A stretch of 64,000 bases of DNA. Origin: Chloranthus sessilifolius (taxonomy: Eukaryota > Streptophyta > Magnoliopsida > Chloranthales > Chloranthaceae). Below are positions 9,990 to 20,799 of this stretch, one piece after another (within the stretch, counting starts at the first letter, position 1; each line of letters starts with the position of its first letter). The notes under the pieces were generated by a model that saw only the letters and a program-made list of their open reading frames with translations, did no database searches and was not told the origin of the DNA. The DNA is taken from contig CM037586.1 in the NCBI GenBank assembly GCA_021018995.1, forward strand, positions 154,368,060 through 154,432,059. The letters are read 5' to 3'. The translations under genes were made by a program, and so were the position numbers.

Positions 9990-12612
9990 TTAGATACCTA
10001 GGTGGCTAGAAAAATATGCTTAGCCACCTAGGTAGCTAGAAAAATATACGTAGCCACCTAGGTGGCTAGAAAATATATTTAGTCACCTAGGTGATTAGAA
10101 AAATATACGTAGCCACCTAGGTGGCTGGCTAGAAAAATACTTAACCACCTATGTGGATAGAAAATATAACTAGCCACCTAGTTGGCTAGAAAAATACTTA
10201 TCCACCTAGGTGGATAAAAAAATACTTATCCACCTAAGTGGCTAGAAAATGTACGTAGTCAGTTAGATGAATAGAAAAAATGCTTATCCACCTAGGTGGC
10301 TAGAAAAATACTTATCCACCTAGGTGGATAGAAATACCTAGTCACCAAGCTGGCTAGAAAAATACTTCTCCACCTAGGTGGATAGAAAAATACTTATCCA
10401 CCTCGGTGGATAAAAAATATACCTAGCCACCTAGCTGGCTAGAAAAATACTTATCCACCTAGGTGGATAGAAAATATATCTAGCCACCTAGCTGGCTAAA
10501 AAAAAAATACTTATCCACCTAGGTAGATAGAAAATATACCTAGCCACCTAGCTGGCTAAAAAAATACTTATCCACCTAGGTGGATAGAAAATATACATAG
10601 CCACCTAGCTGACTAGAAAAATACTTATCCACCTAGGTGGATAAAAAATATACCTAGCCACCTAGCTAGCTAGAAAAAATACTCATCCACCTAAGTGGAT
10701 AGAAAGATACTTATCCACCTAGGTGGCTAGAAAATATATGTAGCCACCTAGGTCATAGAAAAATACTTATCCACCTAGGTGGATAGAAAAATACTTATCC
10801 ACCTAGGTGGCTAGAAAATATACGTAGTCACCTAGGTGGATAGAAAAATACTATCCAACCTAGGTGGATAAAAAATATATTTAGCCACCTAGCTGGCTAG
10901 AAAAATACTTATCTACCTAAGTGTATAGAAAAATACTTATCCACCTAGGTGGATAGAAAATATACCTAGTCACCTAAATGACTAGAAAAATACTTATCCA
11001 CCTAGGTGGCTAAAAAAATATACTTAGCCACCTAGGTGGCTAGAAAAATACTCATTCACCTAAGTAGATAGAAAAATACTTATCCACCTAGGTGGTTAGA
11101 AAATATACCTAGCCACCTAGCTGGCTAGAAAAAATACTTATCCACCTAGGTGGCTAGATAAAATACCTAGCCACCTAGCTGGCTAGAAAAAATACTTATC
11201 CACCTAGGTGGATAGAAAATATACTTAGCCACCTAGCTGGCTAGAAAAATACTTATCCACCTAGGTGGCTAGAAAATATACTTACCCACCTAGCTTGCTG
11301 GAAAAATACTCATTCACCTAGGTGGATAGAAAAATACTTATCCACCTAGGTGGCTAGAAAAATACTTATCCACTTAGGTGGATAGAAAATATACCTTGCC
11401 ACCTAGCAGGCTAAAAAAAAATACTTATCCACCTAGGTAGATAGAAAGTATACCTAGCCACCTAGCTGGCTAGAAAAATACTTATCCACCTAGGTGGCTA
11501 GAAAATATACCCAGCCGCCTAGCTGGCTAGGAAAATACTTATCGACCTAGGTGGATAAAAAATATACCTAACCACCTAGCTGATTAGAAAAAATACTTAT
11601 CCACCTAGGTGGCTAGAAAATATACGTAGCCACCTAAGTCGGAAAAATACTTATCCACCTAGGTAGATAGAAAATATACCTAGCCACCTAGCTGGCTAGA
11701 AAAATACTTATCTACCTAGGTGGATAGAAAAATATTTATCCACCTAGGTGGCTAGAAAATATACGTAGTTACCTAGGTGAATAGCAAAATACTTATCCAC
11801 TTAGGTGGATTGAAAATATACCTAGTCACCTAGGTGAATAGCCACTTAGGTGGCTAGAAAATATCCGTAGTCACCTAGGTGAATAGCAAAATACTTATTC
11901 ACTTAGGTGGATTGAAAATATACCTAGTCAACTAGCTGGCTAGAAAAATGCTTATCCACCTAGGTGGATAGAAAAATAAGTATCAACCTAGGTGGATAAA
12001 AAATATACCTAGCCATCTAGCTGGTTAGAAAAATACTTATCCACCTAGGTGGATAGAAAAATACTTATCCACCTAGGTGGATAGAAAATATACCTAGCCA
12101 CCTAGCTGGCTAGAAAAATACTTATCCACCTAGCTGGCTAGAAAAATATACCTAGCCACCTAGCTGGCTAGAAAAATATGCCTAGCCACCTAGCTGGCTA
12201 GAAAAATACTTACCCACCTAGGTTGATAGAAATATACTTATCCACCTAGGTGGATAGAAAAATACTTATCCACCTAGGTGGCTAGAAAAATATATCTAGC
12301 TACCTAGCTGGCTAGAAAAATACTTATCCACCTAGGTTGATAGAAATATACTTATCCACCTAGGTGGATAGAAAATATACCTAGCCACCTAGCTGGCTAG
12401 AAAAAATACTTATCCACCTAGGTGGATAGAAAATATACTTAGCCACCTAACTGGCTAGAAAAATACTTATCCACCTAGGTGGCTAGAAAAATATTTATCC
12501 ACCTAGGTGGATAGAAAATATACTTAGCCACCTAGCTGGCTAGAAAAATATTTATCCACCTAGGTGGATAGAAAAATACTTATCCACCTAGGTGGCTAGA
12601 AACGTACTTAGC
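9990..12612. repeat. Palindromic ~30-bp minisatellite, roughly 80-90 units
   Basis: Each unit centres on CCACCTAGGTGG. The commonest form, CTATCCACCTAGGTGGATAG, is a perfect 20-bp palindrome. It often alternates with the near-palindrome CTAGCCACCTAGCTGGCTAG, giving a dimer of ~58 bp. Units are separated by short A-rich spacers (AAAAATACTT, AAAATATAC). The copy number is my estimate from array length and unit size. The array fills nearly half of the LTR. Confidence 0.95.
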
Positions 12613-12768
12613 CACCTAAGCAGTTATGAGAAAAGAATGACGTACGTGAGAAGAATCTTTCTCAATCCGTGTGAAGACGAAATCTTACGCAGATCTCTCA
12701 ACCGCTCATTTCATGAAAACCTTACGGGAACCGTAGGATTGTAACTTCTATAACCGCTACCATAAATC

Positions 12769-12777
12769 TATAAATAG
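12769..12777 (+). promoter_or_regulatory. TATA box, first LTR promoter copy
   Basis: TATAAATAG is followed by GCAG/GTAG-type start-region sequence and lies inside the 3' LTR. A plant LTR promoter of this form would be used by RNA polymerase II. The twin copy is at 13579. Confidence 0.6.
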
Positions 12778-13182
12778 TAGACCCGTCCTCATTGTAAGGG
12801 GATTCGAAAATTCTGACATGAGAGCTCTGCCGAAAATATCTCCGACTCTTCTAAAAAAGACTTTAGGGTATCTCCGAGATTTTGACTGTTCTTTTTTTTT
12901 TAATTGTTTTATTTTCTATTTTTAAAAGTGGACGGGAGGAATAAGTTAGGATTAAGACTTTTAGGATAAGGGCTACGACCCTTACTTAAAGGAGATACAC
13001 TTAGGATAAGAGCTACAGCTCCTCCTAAGTAGGATTTATGGTTGCAATTTGGGATTACGCATTACGACTCGTACCCAATCTCTTGCATACTTAAAAATAG
13101 TTAAGCCACGTGGGTACGACCCTGGGCATAACTCCTAATATACTCGGATTGCAATCACAAATTCGTTGCTCATAACTCTTAG

Positions 13183-13435
13183 AAAAAATACTTATCCACC
13201 TAGGTGGCTAGAAAAATATTTATCCACTTAGGTGGATAGAAAATATACTTAGCCACCTAACTGGCTAGAAAAATACTTATCCACCTAGGTGGCTAGAAAA
13301 ATATTTATCCACCTAGGTGGATAGAAAATATACTTATCCACCTAAGTGGATAGAAAAATATTTATCCACCTAGGTGGATAGAAAAACACTTATCCACCTA
13401 GGTGGCTAGAAACATACTTAGCCACCTAGGCGGTT
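13183..13435. repeat. Second block of palindromic minisatellite
   Basis: About eight units of the same CCACCTAGGTGG family sit at the start of the second promoter unit. They came there with the ~810-bp duplication. Confidence 0.93.
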
Positions 13436-13578
13436 ATGAGAAAAGAATGACGTACGTGAGAAAAATCTTTCTCAATCCGCGTGAAGATGAAAACTTACGC
13501 AGCTCTCTCAACCGTTCATTTCATGAAAACCTTACGGGAACCGTAGGATCGTAACTTCTATAACCGCTACCATAAATC

Positions 13579-13587
13579 TATAAATAG
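13579..13587 (+). promoter_or_regulatory. TATA box, second LTR promoter copy
   Basis: TATAAATAG lies in the second ~810-bp unit with the same flanks as the first copy. Either or both could set the transcript start. Confidence 0.6.
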
Positions 13588-14150
13588 CAGACCCATCCTC
13601 ATTGTAAGGGGATCTGAAAATTCTGACACGAGAGCTCTACCGAAAATATCTTCGACTTTTCTAAAAAAGACTTTAGGGTATCTTCGAGATTTTGACTGTT
13701 CTTTTCTTTTATTTTTTATTTTTTTATTTTCTATTTTTAAAAGTGGACGGGAGGAATAAGTTAGGATTAAGACTTTTAGGATAAGGGCTACGACCCTTAC
13801 TTAAAGGAGATACGCTTAGGATAAGAGCTACGACTCCTCCTAAGTAGGATTTATGGTTGCAATTTGGGATTACGCGTTACGACTCGTACCCAATCTCTTG
13901 CGTACTTAAAAATAGTTAAGCCACGTGGGTACGACACTGGGCATAACTCCTAGTACACTCGGATTGTAACCACAAATTCGATGCTCATACGGGTTGCAAT
14001 TACGAACTCGAAGAATGATTTCGGACTATGATACCTAAAATATTCATCTATGATAATTAGAGTTTTCCTCGCGGTTCGGATCATCACTCCCTCAAATGAG
14101 GGTTTGGATCTTAACCTCGAGATCAGAAATCCTTTCACGATAGAATCATT

Positions 14151-14700
14151 GACTTTTGGTCAAACGATCATTATATGAGATCGTAACGAGATCCAACGGT
14201 GGATTTATTATGTATTGACCAAATCTTATGAATTTGGTCAAATCCAACAGTAGAATTATTGACTTTTGGTCAAACGATCATAATGTGAGATTGTAATGAG
14301 ATCCAACGGTGGATTTATTACATATTAATCAGATTTTATGAATTTGATCAAATCCAACGGTAGAATCATTGACTTTTGGTCAAACGATCATAATGTGAGA
14401 TCATAACGAGATCCAATGATTGATTTATTATGTATTGACCAAATCTTATAAATCTAGTCAAATCTAACGGTGGAATCGTTGACTTTTGGTCAAACGATCA
14501 TAATGTGAGATCGTAACGAGATCCAATAGTGAATTTATTACGTATTGATCAGATCTTATTAATTTGGTCAAATCTAACGGTGGAATCGTTGACTTTTGGT
14601 CAAATGGTCATAGTACAAAATCGTAATAAGACCCAATGGTGGATTTATTACGTATTGACCAGAACTTATGAATTTGGTGAAATCCAATGGTGAAATCATT
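14151..14700. repeat. 110-bp tandem array (5 copies) in the Tat 3' LTR
   Basis: GACTTTTGGTCAAACGATCA or close variants begin at 14151, 14261, 14371, 14481 and 14591, exactly 110 bp apart. Units share GAGATCCAACGGTGGATTTA and AATTTGGTCAAATCCAACGG, and differ by scattered substitutions. Confidence 0.95.
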
Positions 14701-15270
14701 ATAAAATTATCCATGATCATCAAATTTTAAGAAATTTGATGATATCTAACTCATAATTAGACACTATCACTGAAAGTGATAACTCTTTTGATAATCAGTT
14801 GCCCGAAGAATGGATTTGATATTCGAACTCATCTTTGAGACCAGAGAACAAGAATTCGTTTTAAGACTCGTCCACGAGTTTCTTGCTCCAGTGATGACTC
14901 GTGATTTTCGATCAAATGGAACTGACTTTTGGAGGAGTGGTTCTCCCATCCGTCGTCCCCTATTTCATATTTCGCAAATCTCCGATGAAGATAGTCTGCT
15001 CTGCATTTATCTCATGACGGATTGAAGATGTCGATGAAGACTTAGAATTAGAATTTTGGTTTTGTTTATTTTAGAGATGTAATTATGTTATTTTTTTATT
15101 TAGTAGCTTTTAATAAGAGGTATTCAATTTTGATGTAATTAATGGGGAATCGACTGCGATACCCGGAAGTGTAAGGTCCGCCATTTTAATAAAACCCTCT
15201 CCTAGCGAGGGGAAATTTGTCATGATTAACTTGTGTTAGATTTATATCCTACGCAAATTTGTTGTTTACA

Positions 15271-15990
15271 CATTCTTCAATTTGAAGATCAATTGGTAAT
15301 GAATGTGTAAAATAGCATACTAGATCTATGCTTCTTAAATGTATCAAATTTCAATACTGTTTTCCAAAAATTAATTCATTCAATACTTCAAAACAGGTTT
15401 TCAATCTTCAATTTCAACTCTTTCTTAATAAACAACAATAAAAATATCTTTATTTCACCTCAAATCTGTCTCAAAATTGATATTAAAACATTGAATTTTT
15501 CAAAACTTTATCGAACTTAAACAGTTCCAAAACAATGTTAAGTTCAGAAACTTATTCCCCCCCAACAAACCTAAAGTAAACAGTGTCCTCACTGTGCCAG
15601 AGAAAACAAGTAAAAAACATGGGTAAAACAGTGGCTACGGTACTCAATGTATCTTACCAATGCTCAATGGATTAAGGCACAACGGTGACACCCCCCCAAA
15701 CCTGCATGTTAGTGCATAGCAAATCTAGAAAATAAAAATAAAACAGGCATGCAAGAATGAATGTGAACACAGTGATGAGAGAAAGAGAATTTCTTCATTC
15801 AATCCACATAATATACATATGCACATGGGAGATCTCAAACTCCTAAATAAAGTCGAAGGATCGGATTTGGCTATCTCTGCTGGCCAATTCATCATGGAGT
15901 TCTTGAATTTTCTCTCTCCATCTCCCTTCTCTTCTCTCTACTTGTCTCCTCCAATGAGCTTGTAAGGTTCTCCTCTCTCTATTCTCTGAT
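15271..15990 (-). other. 3' untranslated part of the Athila fragment
   Basis: AT-rich and non-coding. Two C-runs on + (15557-15564 and 15691-15697) read on - as TTTGGGGGGG-type motifs, as found after the coding part of Athila elements. Nothing else was recognised. Confidence 0.5.
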
Positions 15991-17110
15991 GAGATATTCC
16001 CTCTCACAGCCATCTTAAACTTCCTACCCTTGGAAGTAGAGGGTACATAAGACTCCTCCCATATGGCCCAATGGCCAAGGCATCAACTGGAGCTCTAGGA
16101 GGCTCAGCAGCAGCCTCTACTATATCAGTGACAGCAGGTGCAGTCACAACAGTAATAGTCTTTTGAGCAGAACCCTCAACAACAGTCTCAGACATTGCTA
16201 CTTCTTCAACTTCAGGTGCAACAGCCTCCATAGCAGCAGTAGCTATTACTCTCACACACTCTTTATTCTCCTCAATTTCCTCAACTCTAATAGTGTCAGC
16301 TGCACTATTTCTCAAAACCTCAGCTTCTGTAACAGCTTGTGGTGGATATGCCTATTGAACAGCAATGTGCTCCAACACAGATTTCATTATGTCTAACATG
16401 GCTCCCATCTGAGCAGCCAGAGCCTCTTGGCTTCCCATTACAGCATCACCCTCGGTGGCCAACCTACCATGGCCCTGGCAAACGTTCCGCCTTCATGACA
16501 GTCATGGTATCCACAAACCCAACATCTGTAGTGGTGGTGAATGGAGGCTGGGTATATGTAGCAGGCTGAGAGGGTGGTGGAATAGGGACATCAAAATGGG
16601 TGGTGATATGTGGATGGCTCTCTGGTAAAGAGGTGTCCTCATGAATCTCATAGGGATCATCATCAATCTAAGGCTGTGAAGTGGATGAAGGCTCAAGAAT
16701 GGAAGTGATAGTGGAATAAATGGGTGGAAGAGAGATAGTGGGCATCTCAGTGTCATTGATGATCTCCTGGAGCATAGCAGAGAAACCAGTTCTCAACTCC
16801 TCTTGAACATCAGGAGATAACCTGTGGAGTGGTTGTGAAGGAGTAACGTCAACTGTCTCAAAGGTGGCTGTAGTAATGGTGCAGTGGAAGAAAGAATGGG
16901 TGTGGAGTCAATGGAAGTGGAGATGGGAGTAAAAGTGGGTAGAGATGTAGGTAAAGATGTGGTTGGTGTAGAAGAGGTGCCAGCCTGAGAAGGGCTTGCT
17001 GCACTCTCAGTAGTAGCAGCAGCAGTGGTAGTAGGTACAAGGGAAACAGAGGTAGTAGGTGCAACATAAGCAGCAGGGGCTTGAGCAAGAGCCTTGATGG
17101 CGCTAAGACT
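15991..17110 (-). pseudogene. Low-complexity Ala/Pro/Ser/Thr-rich coding relic after Athila integrase
   Basis: On the - strand the translations are dominated by Pro, Ser, Thr and Leu near 16500-17100 and by Ala/Val/Glu near 16000-16320 (for instance AAMEAVAPEVEEVAMSETVV). It lies where some Athila elements carry an extra (env-like) ORF, but no transmembrane segment or known domain is visible, so function is unknown. It could also be an unrelated insertion. It is broken. Confidence 0.4.
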
Positions 17111-17960
17111 AATTCTCCATGATCATTCCGAAGCTCCTCAAGCTCACTGAGTTGGAGCTTCCTTTGTGCAGCAGCTTCGATCAATGTTGAAGGCTTTGAT
17201 TGCCCAAAGAGCTCTGTGCTCCAGCTCCACCGGTAAGTGGCATGCTTTTCCGTAAATCAACCGATAAGGTGACATGCCAACAGGGGTCTTATAGGCTGTT
17301 TTGTAAGCCCATAGTGCATAATTCAATTCAGGGACAAATCCTTTCTATCAGGGCGAAAAGTTTTCTCAAGGATACGCTTAATTTCTCGATTCAGAACTTC
17401 TACTTGCCCACTGGTCTGTGGGTGATAGGGGGTCTCTACCGTATAACTAATGGAGTACTTCTTGAGCAAGCTCTCAAAGTATCTATTACAAAAGTGGTTC
17501 CCCCCATCTCTAATGATGGCACGCAGAGTTTTGAATCTACTAAAAAGATTCTCCCCAATAAAATTGACCACCACTTTATGGTCATTAGTCCTAGTAGCAG
17601 CAGCCTCGATCCGCTTGGAAACATAATCCACTTGTACCAAGATGTATGACTAACCGAAAGATGGGGGAAAGGGTTCAGTAAACTCAATACCCCACATATC
17701 AAAAGGTTCCACAATTAAGATGGGCTGAAGAGGCATCATGTCTCTTCTAGACAAAGCCCAAGTCTTTTGACATCTATCCCAGGCCTTGCATAAATCATGA
17801 GCATCCTTAAATAAGGACAACCAATAAAATCCTGACTGCAAGACCTTAGCAGCAGTCTTCTTTCTCCCAAAGTGACCTCCACAGGCATGTGAATGTCCAA
17901 ACTACAAAATATTGTGGAATTCACTCTCGGGGACACATCAACGGATAATTTGGTATGCAC
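17110..17960 (-). pseudogene. pol: Athila integrase relic (-)
   Basis: The - strand shows CQKTWALSRRDMMPLQPI after a Cys/His region, a core with IRDGGNHFCNRYFESL and TPYHPQTSGQVEVLNREIK, and [20 protein letters not shown] followed by [18 protein letters not shown] and [14 protein letters not shown]. These are the ordered blocks of Athila integrase. It is broken. Confidence 0.85.
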
Positions 17961-18079
17961 AATGTTTGAACAGGTTCGGGTCTTCCAAAAAATAAGATTT
18001 AATTTGTAAAAAAATAAATTTTTATTATTTTTAGACTAAGAGGGAGGAATCTAACTTGTTGCAAGGATATTCACAATAT

Positions 18080-19145
18080 TTGCATACAATGACTTCACCC
18101 TTTGGATGGCAAAAAGTTGCTCATTCAGAAAAGTGTCTCTAAGGGGCTCTTTATCAATAAAATCCTCAATTAGTAGTTGGGAAAGGTAATCCGGTACAAC
18201 ATTCTTTGCACCTTTCTTATCTCAAATTTTATAATTAAAACCCTTGAAGTAGCAGGATCCACCAGATTAGATGGGGCTTGGCATCTTAGAAGGACAACAA
18301 GTACTTTAGTGCGGAATGGTCTATAAAGATGATAATTTTAGACCCCAACAAGATCTAAATTATCCAATGCAAACACAACATCGAGCAACTTTTTCTCAAT
18401 TGTGGTGTAATTGAGCTGAGCATCAACCAAGGTCTTGCTGGCATAATATCCCACAAGTGGGACCTTGTCTTTTCGATGTCCAAGGACTGCTCCAACAACA
18501 TTGTCAGAGGCATCACACATTACCTCAAAGGGTAGTGAGTAGGCGGGAGGCTGTATAACAGGGGCTGTAGAGAGGAGGGTTCAGAGCTTATGAAAAGCCT
18601 CAAAACATGCTTCATCAAAATAAAAAACCGCATCATGTGCAAGATTGCACAAAGGTCTAGAGATTTTATTGAAATCTTTGATGAAGTAACGATAAAAGCC
18701 AACATGACCGAGGAAAGAGCATATTTGCTTCATCATTTTTGGAAGTGATCCTTGTGAGTTATACAGTTCAATTTTACGCCACCCCGTGGTTTCATGCATG
18801 GGGACCAATTCTCCCTCCAGATTTTCCTTTATAGTGATTCTAGATTTCTTTGGAACCACTTGAGTGGGGCTACCCACTCGCTGTCCGAGATGGGGTATAT
18901 GATATCCGAATCTAGTAGCTTAACTACTTTCATCACCACCTCCCGCCTATTGGGTTTCAGCCCATGCTGCCCCTCAAGGGAGGGTTTAGAATTCTCTTCG
19001 AGATGGATCCAGTGCATACAAACTGACATATCAATTCCTTTCAAATCTACAACTGTCTACCCACGAGCCCTCTTGTGCTTACGAAGCACAACCAACAGTT
19101 TGCCCTCTTGCTCAATGGTAAGAGTGGAAGAAATAATCACGGACA
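18080..19145 (-). pseudogene. pol: Athila RT / RNase H relic (-)
   Basis: The - strand carries the RT entry (MHWIHLEENSKPSLE, VVKLLDSDIIYPISDSEW), a later RT block (FLGHVGFYRYFIKDFNKIS), and RNase H (CDASDNVVGAVLG, YYASKTLVDAQLNYTTIEK). This order matches the other Athila element at the right end of the window. It is broken. Confidence 0.83.
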
Positions 19146-19147
19146 GA

Positions 19148-19215
19148 CCTAATACCACCTTCCTAACCCTAATACCACCTTACGAACCCTAAACCTAATA
19201 CCACCTTCCTAATCT
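19148..19215. repeat. Short repeat of CCTAATACCACCTT
   Basis: Three copies of CCTAATACCACCTTCC or close variants begin at about 19148, 19168 and 19194, with AACCCTAAAC-like sequence between them. It sits at the edge of the Athila fragment. Confidence 0.6.
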
Positions 19216-19780
19216 TGAACCCTAAATCCATGCCACTAATCCATACCACATATCATTAACCCTTGGGATTCAACATGCTATTAGAGCAATCCCCTTAGAC
19301 CCGCCACATCATTGCCTCTGCTAACATCAACATAACGACATGCTGATGCCAACAACTCGAAACTGGTTGGGTTCAGATCAGTTTTCTCTGCTGATTTATT
19401 TCTTCTTCTAAAGCATGATCATCTGACGTCATTAAGGCTGCCTTTTGAAGGCCTTCATGTGGATTTTTTTCACGCCCCATTGCTCCATTTTTGGAGTTCC
19501 TGGCTGCGCTTGAGGTTGGTGTCTACTGTAGAAGTGATTTTATGTTTTAAAAATCACCTTCTAAACGTTTGGTTCAAGTGTTGTGTGGTTTTGGTGAGTA
19601 TCAAGCGAGAACTGAAGATTCCGGTAAACTGATTGTGACTTGTATAGTTGTATCTATTAACCTAGTTTATTTGTTGCGTTGGTTTTCATAAAAGAGTTTC
19701 TGTGGTGTTTTCTGTTTGGTTACTGCTTCATTGGTCCTTCTTTTCACACTTGAATGATGCATTTGTGCATGGGAAGCTAA
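19200..19780 (+). mobile_element. Copia LTR/leader debris with PBS-like site
   Basis: TGCTATTAGAGC at 19276-19287 matches the plant copia primer site TGGTATCAGAGC at 10 of 12 positions and is preceded by TTCAACA-like LTR-end sequence. The rest of the stretch to 19780 has no recognisable coding region. This looks like the end of a copia LTR plus leader, cut off where the Tekay element begins. Confidence 0.4.
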
Positions 19781-19829
19781 TCGTCTGTTGCGGAAATGGT
19801 GTTAAGGCTATTTAGCCTACATTGTTTAT

Positions 19830-20790
19830 GAGCTAAAGGATAAATTGAGGGTTGAAGATATTTTGATAGTTAGAGAAGTTGCTGATGTGTTTCCGAATAA
19901 ATTGCCCTGTTTACCTCCACAACGAGATACCATTGATTTGAATCCGGGACTGCTCCAATTTCGAAGGCACCGTATAGAATGGCACTTGCTGAGCTCAAGG
20001 AGCTTAAGGTGCAATTGGAACAATTGCTGGAGCAAGGTTTCATTAGGCCGAGTGTATTCCCATGGGGTGCTTAAGTGTTGTTTGTGAAAAAGGATGGATC
20101 TATGAGGTTTTGTATAGATTATAGGCAGTTGATTCAGGCTATTAAGAATAAGTATCCTCTCCCTAAAATTGATGAATTGTTTGACCAACTGCAAAATGCG
20201 TCTATATTTTAAAAAATTGATCTGAGATCTGGGTATCATCAGTTGAGAATTCGGAAAGAAGATATTCCTATTGCTACTTTCCGCACCCGCTATGGTCACT
20301 ACGAGGTCGTAGTAATGTCGTTTGGATTGACAATGCACTTGCTGCATTTACTGACCTTATGAATTGAATTTTTAAACCATTTTTGGACTAGTTTATTGTT
20401 GTTTTTATAGATGATATCCTTATTTATTCCCCGTCCTATGCCAATCATGAACAACATCTGAGATTAGCCTTACAAGTGTTATAGGAAAATAAATTATTTG
20501 GTAAATGAAGTATGAGTTCTGACTTAGAAAAATTACTTTCTTAGGCCATGTGATATCAAAAGAGTGTGTAGCTGTTGATCCCTCTAAAGTAGAAGCTGTT
20601 AGGACTTGGGACAAGCCAAGTTCAGTAACAGAGATAAGAAGTTTTCTGGGATTGGCAGGTTACTATATAAAATTTTTGGAGGGCTTTTCTAGCATTGCAT
20701 CTCCTTTAACTCAATTGACTCGGAAAGATGTGAAATTTATTTGGAGCGATCTATGTGAAGCAAGTTTTCAGGAGTTGAAAGATTGACTTC
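19830..20790 (+). pseudogene. pol: Tekay reverse transcriptase relic
   Basis: RT blocks are seen across several frames: the [13 protein letters not shown] entry, [17 protein letters not shown]-type sequence near 20220-20270, [16 protein letters not shown] near 20285-20330, a DDILIYSP active-site block near 20410-20430, and VDPSKVEAVRTWDKPSSV followed by FLGLAGYYIKFLEGFSSI. It is broken. Confidence 0.85.
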
Positions 20791-20799
20791 TGCTCTAGT

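Larger units (their letters stand above)
12370..13988 (+). repeat. ~810-bp tandem duplication holding the LTR promoter
   Basis: 12370-13175 and 13180-13988 are collinear with few differences. Landmarks repeat at a period of ~810: GTTATGAGAAAAGAATGACG, TATAAATAG (12769 and 13579), GTGGACGGGAGGAATAAG and AAGCCACGTGGGTACGAC. Each unit starts with palindromic minisatellite units and continues into the promoter. Confidence 0.92.
1..15270 (+). mobile_element. Tat-lineage Ty3/gypsy LTR retrotransposon (5' end outside window)
   Basis: The parts lie in the order expected of the Tat lineage: LTR end, PBS, gag, charged spacer, protease, G-patch-like segment, RT, RNase H, a second (archaeal-type) RNase H, integrase, a long 3' UTR and the 3' LTR. 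No chromodomain follows the integrase. The last 189 bases of both LTRs align without gaps (offset 15081) and differ at 6 positions, about 3%. This suggests insertion on the order of a million or more years ago, but the sample is small and the mutation rate is assumed. Gag-pol is broken, with roughly ten breaks, so this copy is a fossil. The right neighbour is an Athila fragment, apparently the insertion target. Confidence 0.93.
9830..15270 (+). repeat. 3' LTR of the Tat element (~5.4 kb)
   Basis: It starts TGTTGAG after the putative purine tract and ends TTTACA at 15270, where identity with the 5' LTR end stops. The start is inferred from the TG dinucleotide and purine tract, because the matching 5' LTR start is off-window. 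Its length is mostly due to internal arrays: a palindromic minisatellite, a duplicated promoter block and a 110-bp array. Both LTR ends are TGT...ACA. Confidence 0.75.
15271..19190 (-). mobile_element. Athila-lineage Ty3/gypsy fragment
   Basis: Read on the - strand, the order is RT start (near 19140), RNase H, integrase (to ~17110), then a low-complexity region and an untranslated 3' region containing G-runs such as GGTTTGTTGGGGGG near 15560. The spellings IIYPISDSEW and [11 protein letters not shown] are typical of Athila pol. No LTR of it is visible. The Tat element abuts it at 15270/15271. It is heavily broken, with many breaks. Confidence 0.82.

Noticed and set aside
9990-12612. CRISPR array
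   Set aside because: The repeats are palindromic and the 'spacers' are nearly constant A-rich 8-12-mers. The sequence is a plant LTR, so this is a minisatellite.
16502-17184. Leu/Pro-rich long frames on - as membrane protein
   Set aside because: They are frame-shifted readings of Ser/Thr/Pro-rich low-complexity sequence after the Athila integrase. The hydrophobicity comes from CTT/CCT runs.
19184-19225. Interstitial telomere repeat
   Set aside because: Only two isolated AACCCTAAA-like words without a tandem run. Plant telomere arrays would be continuous.
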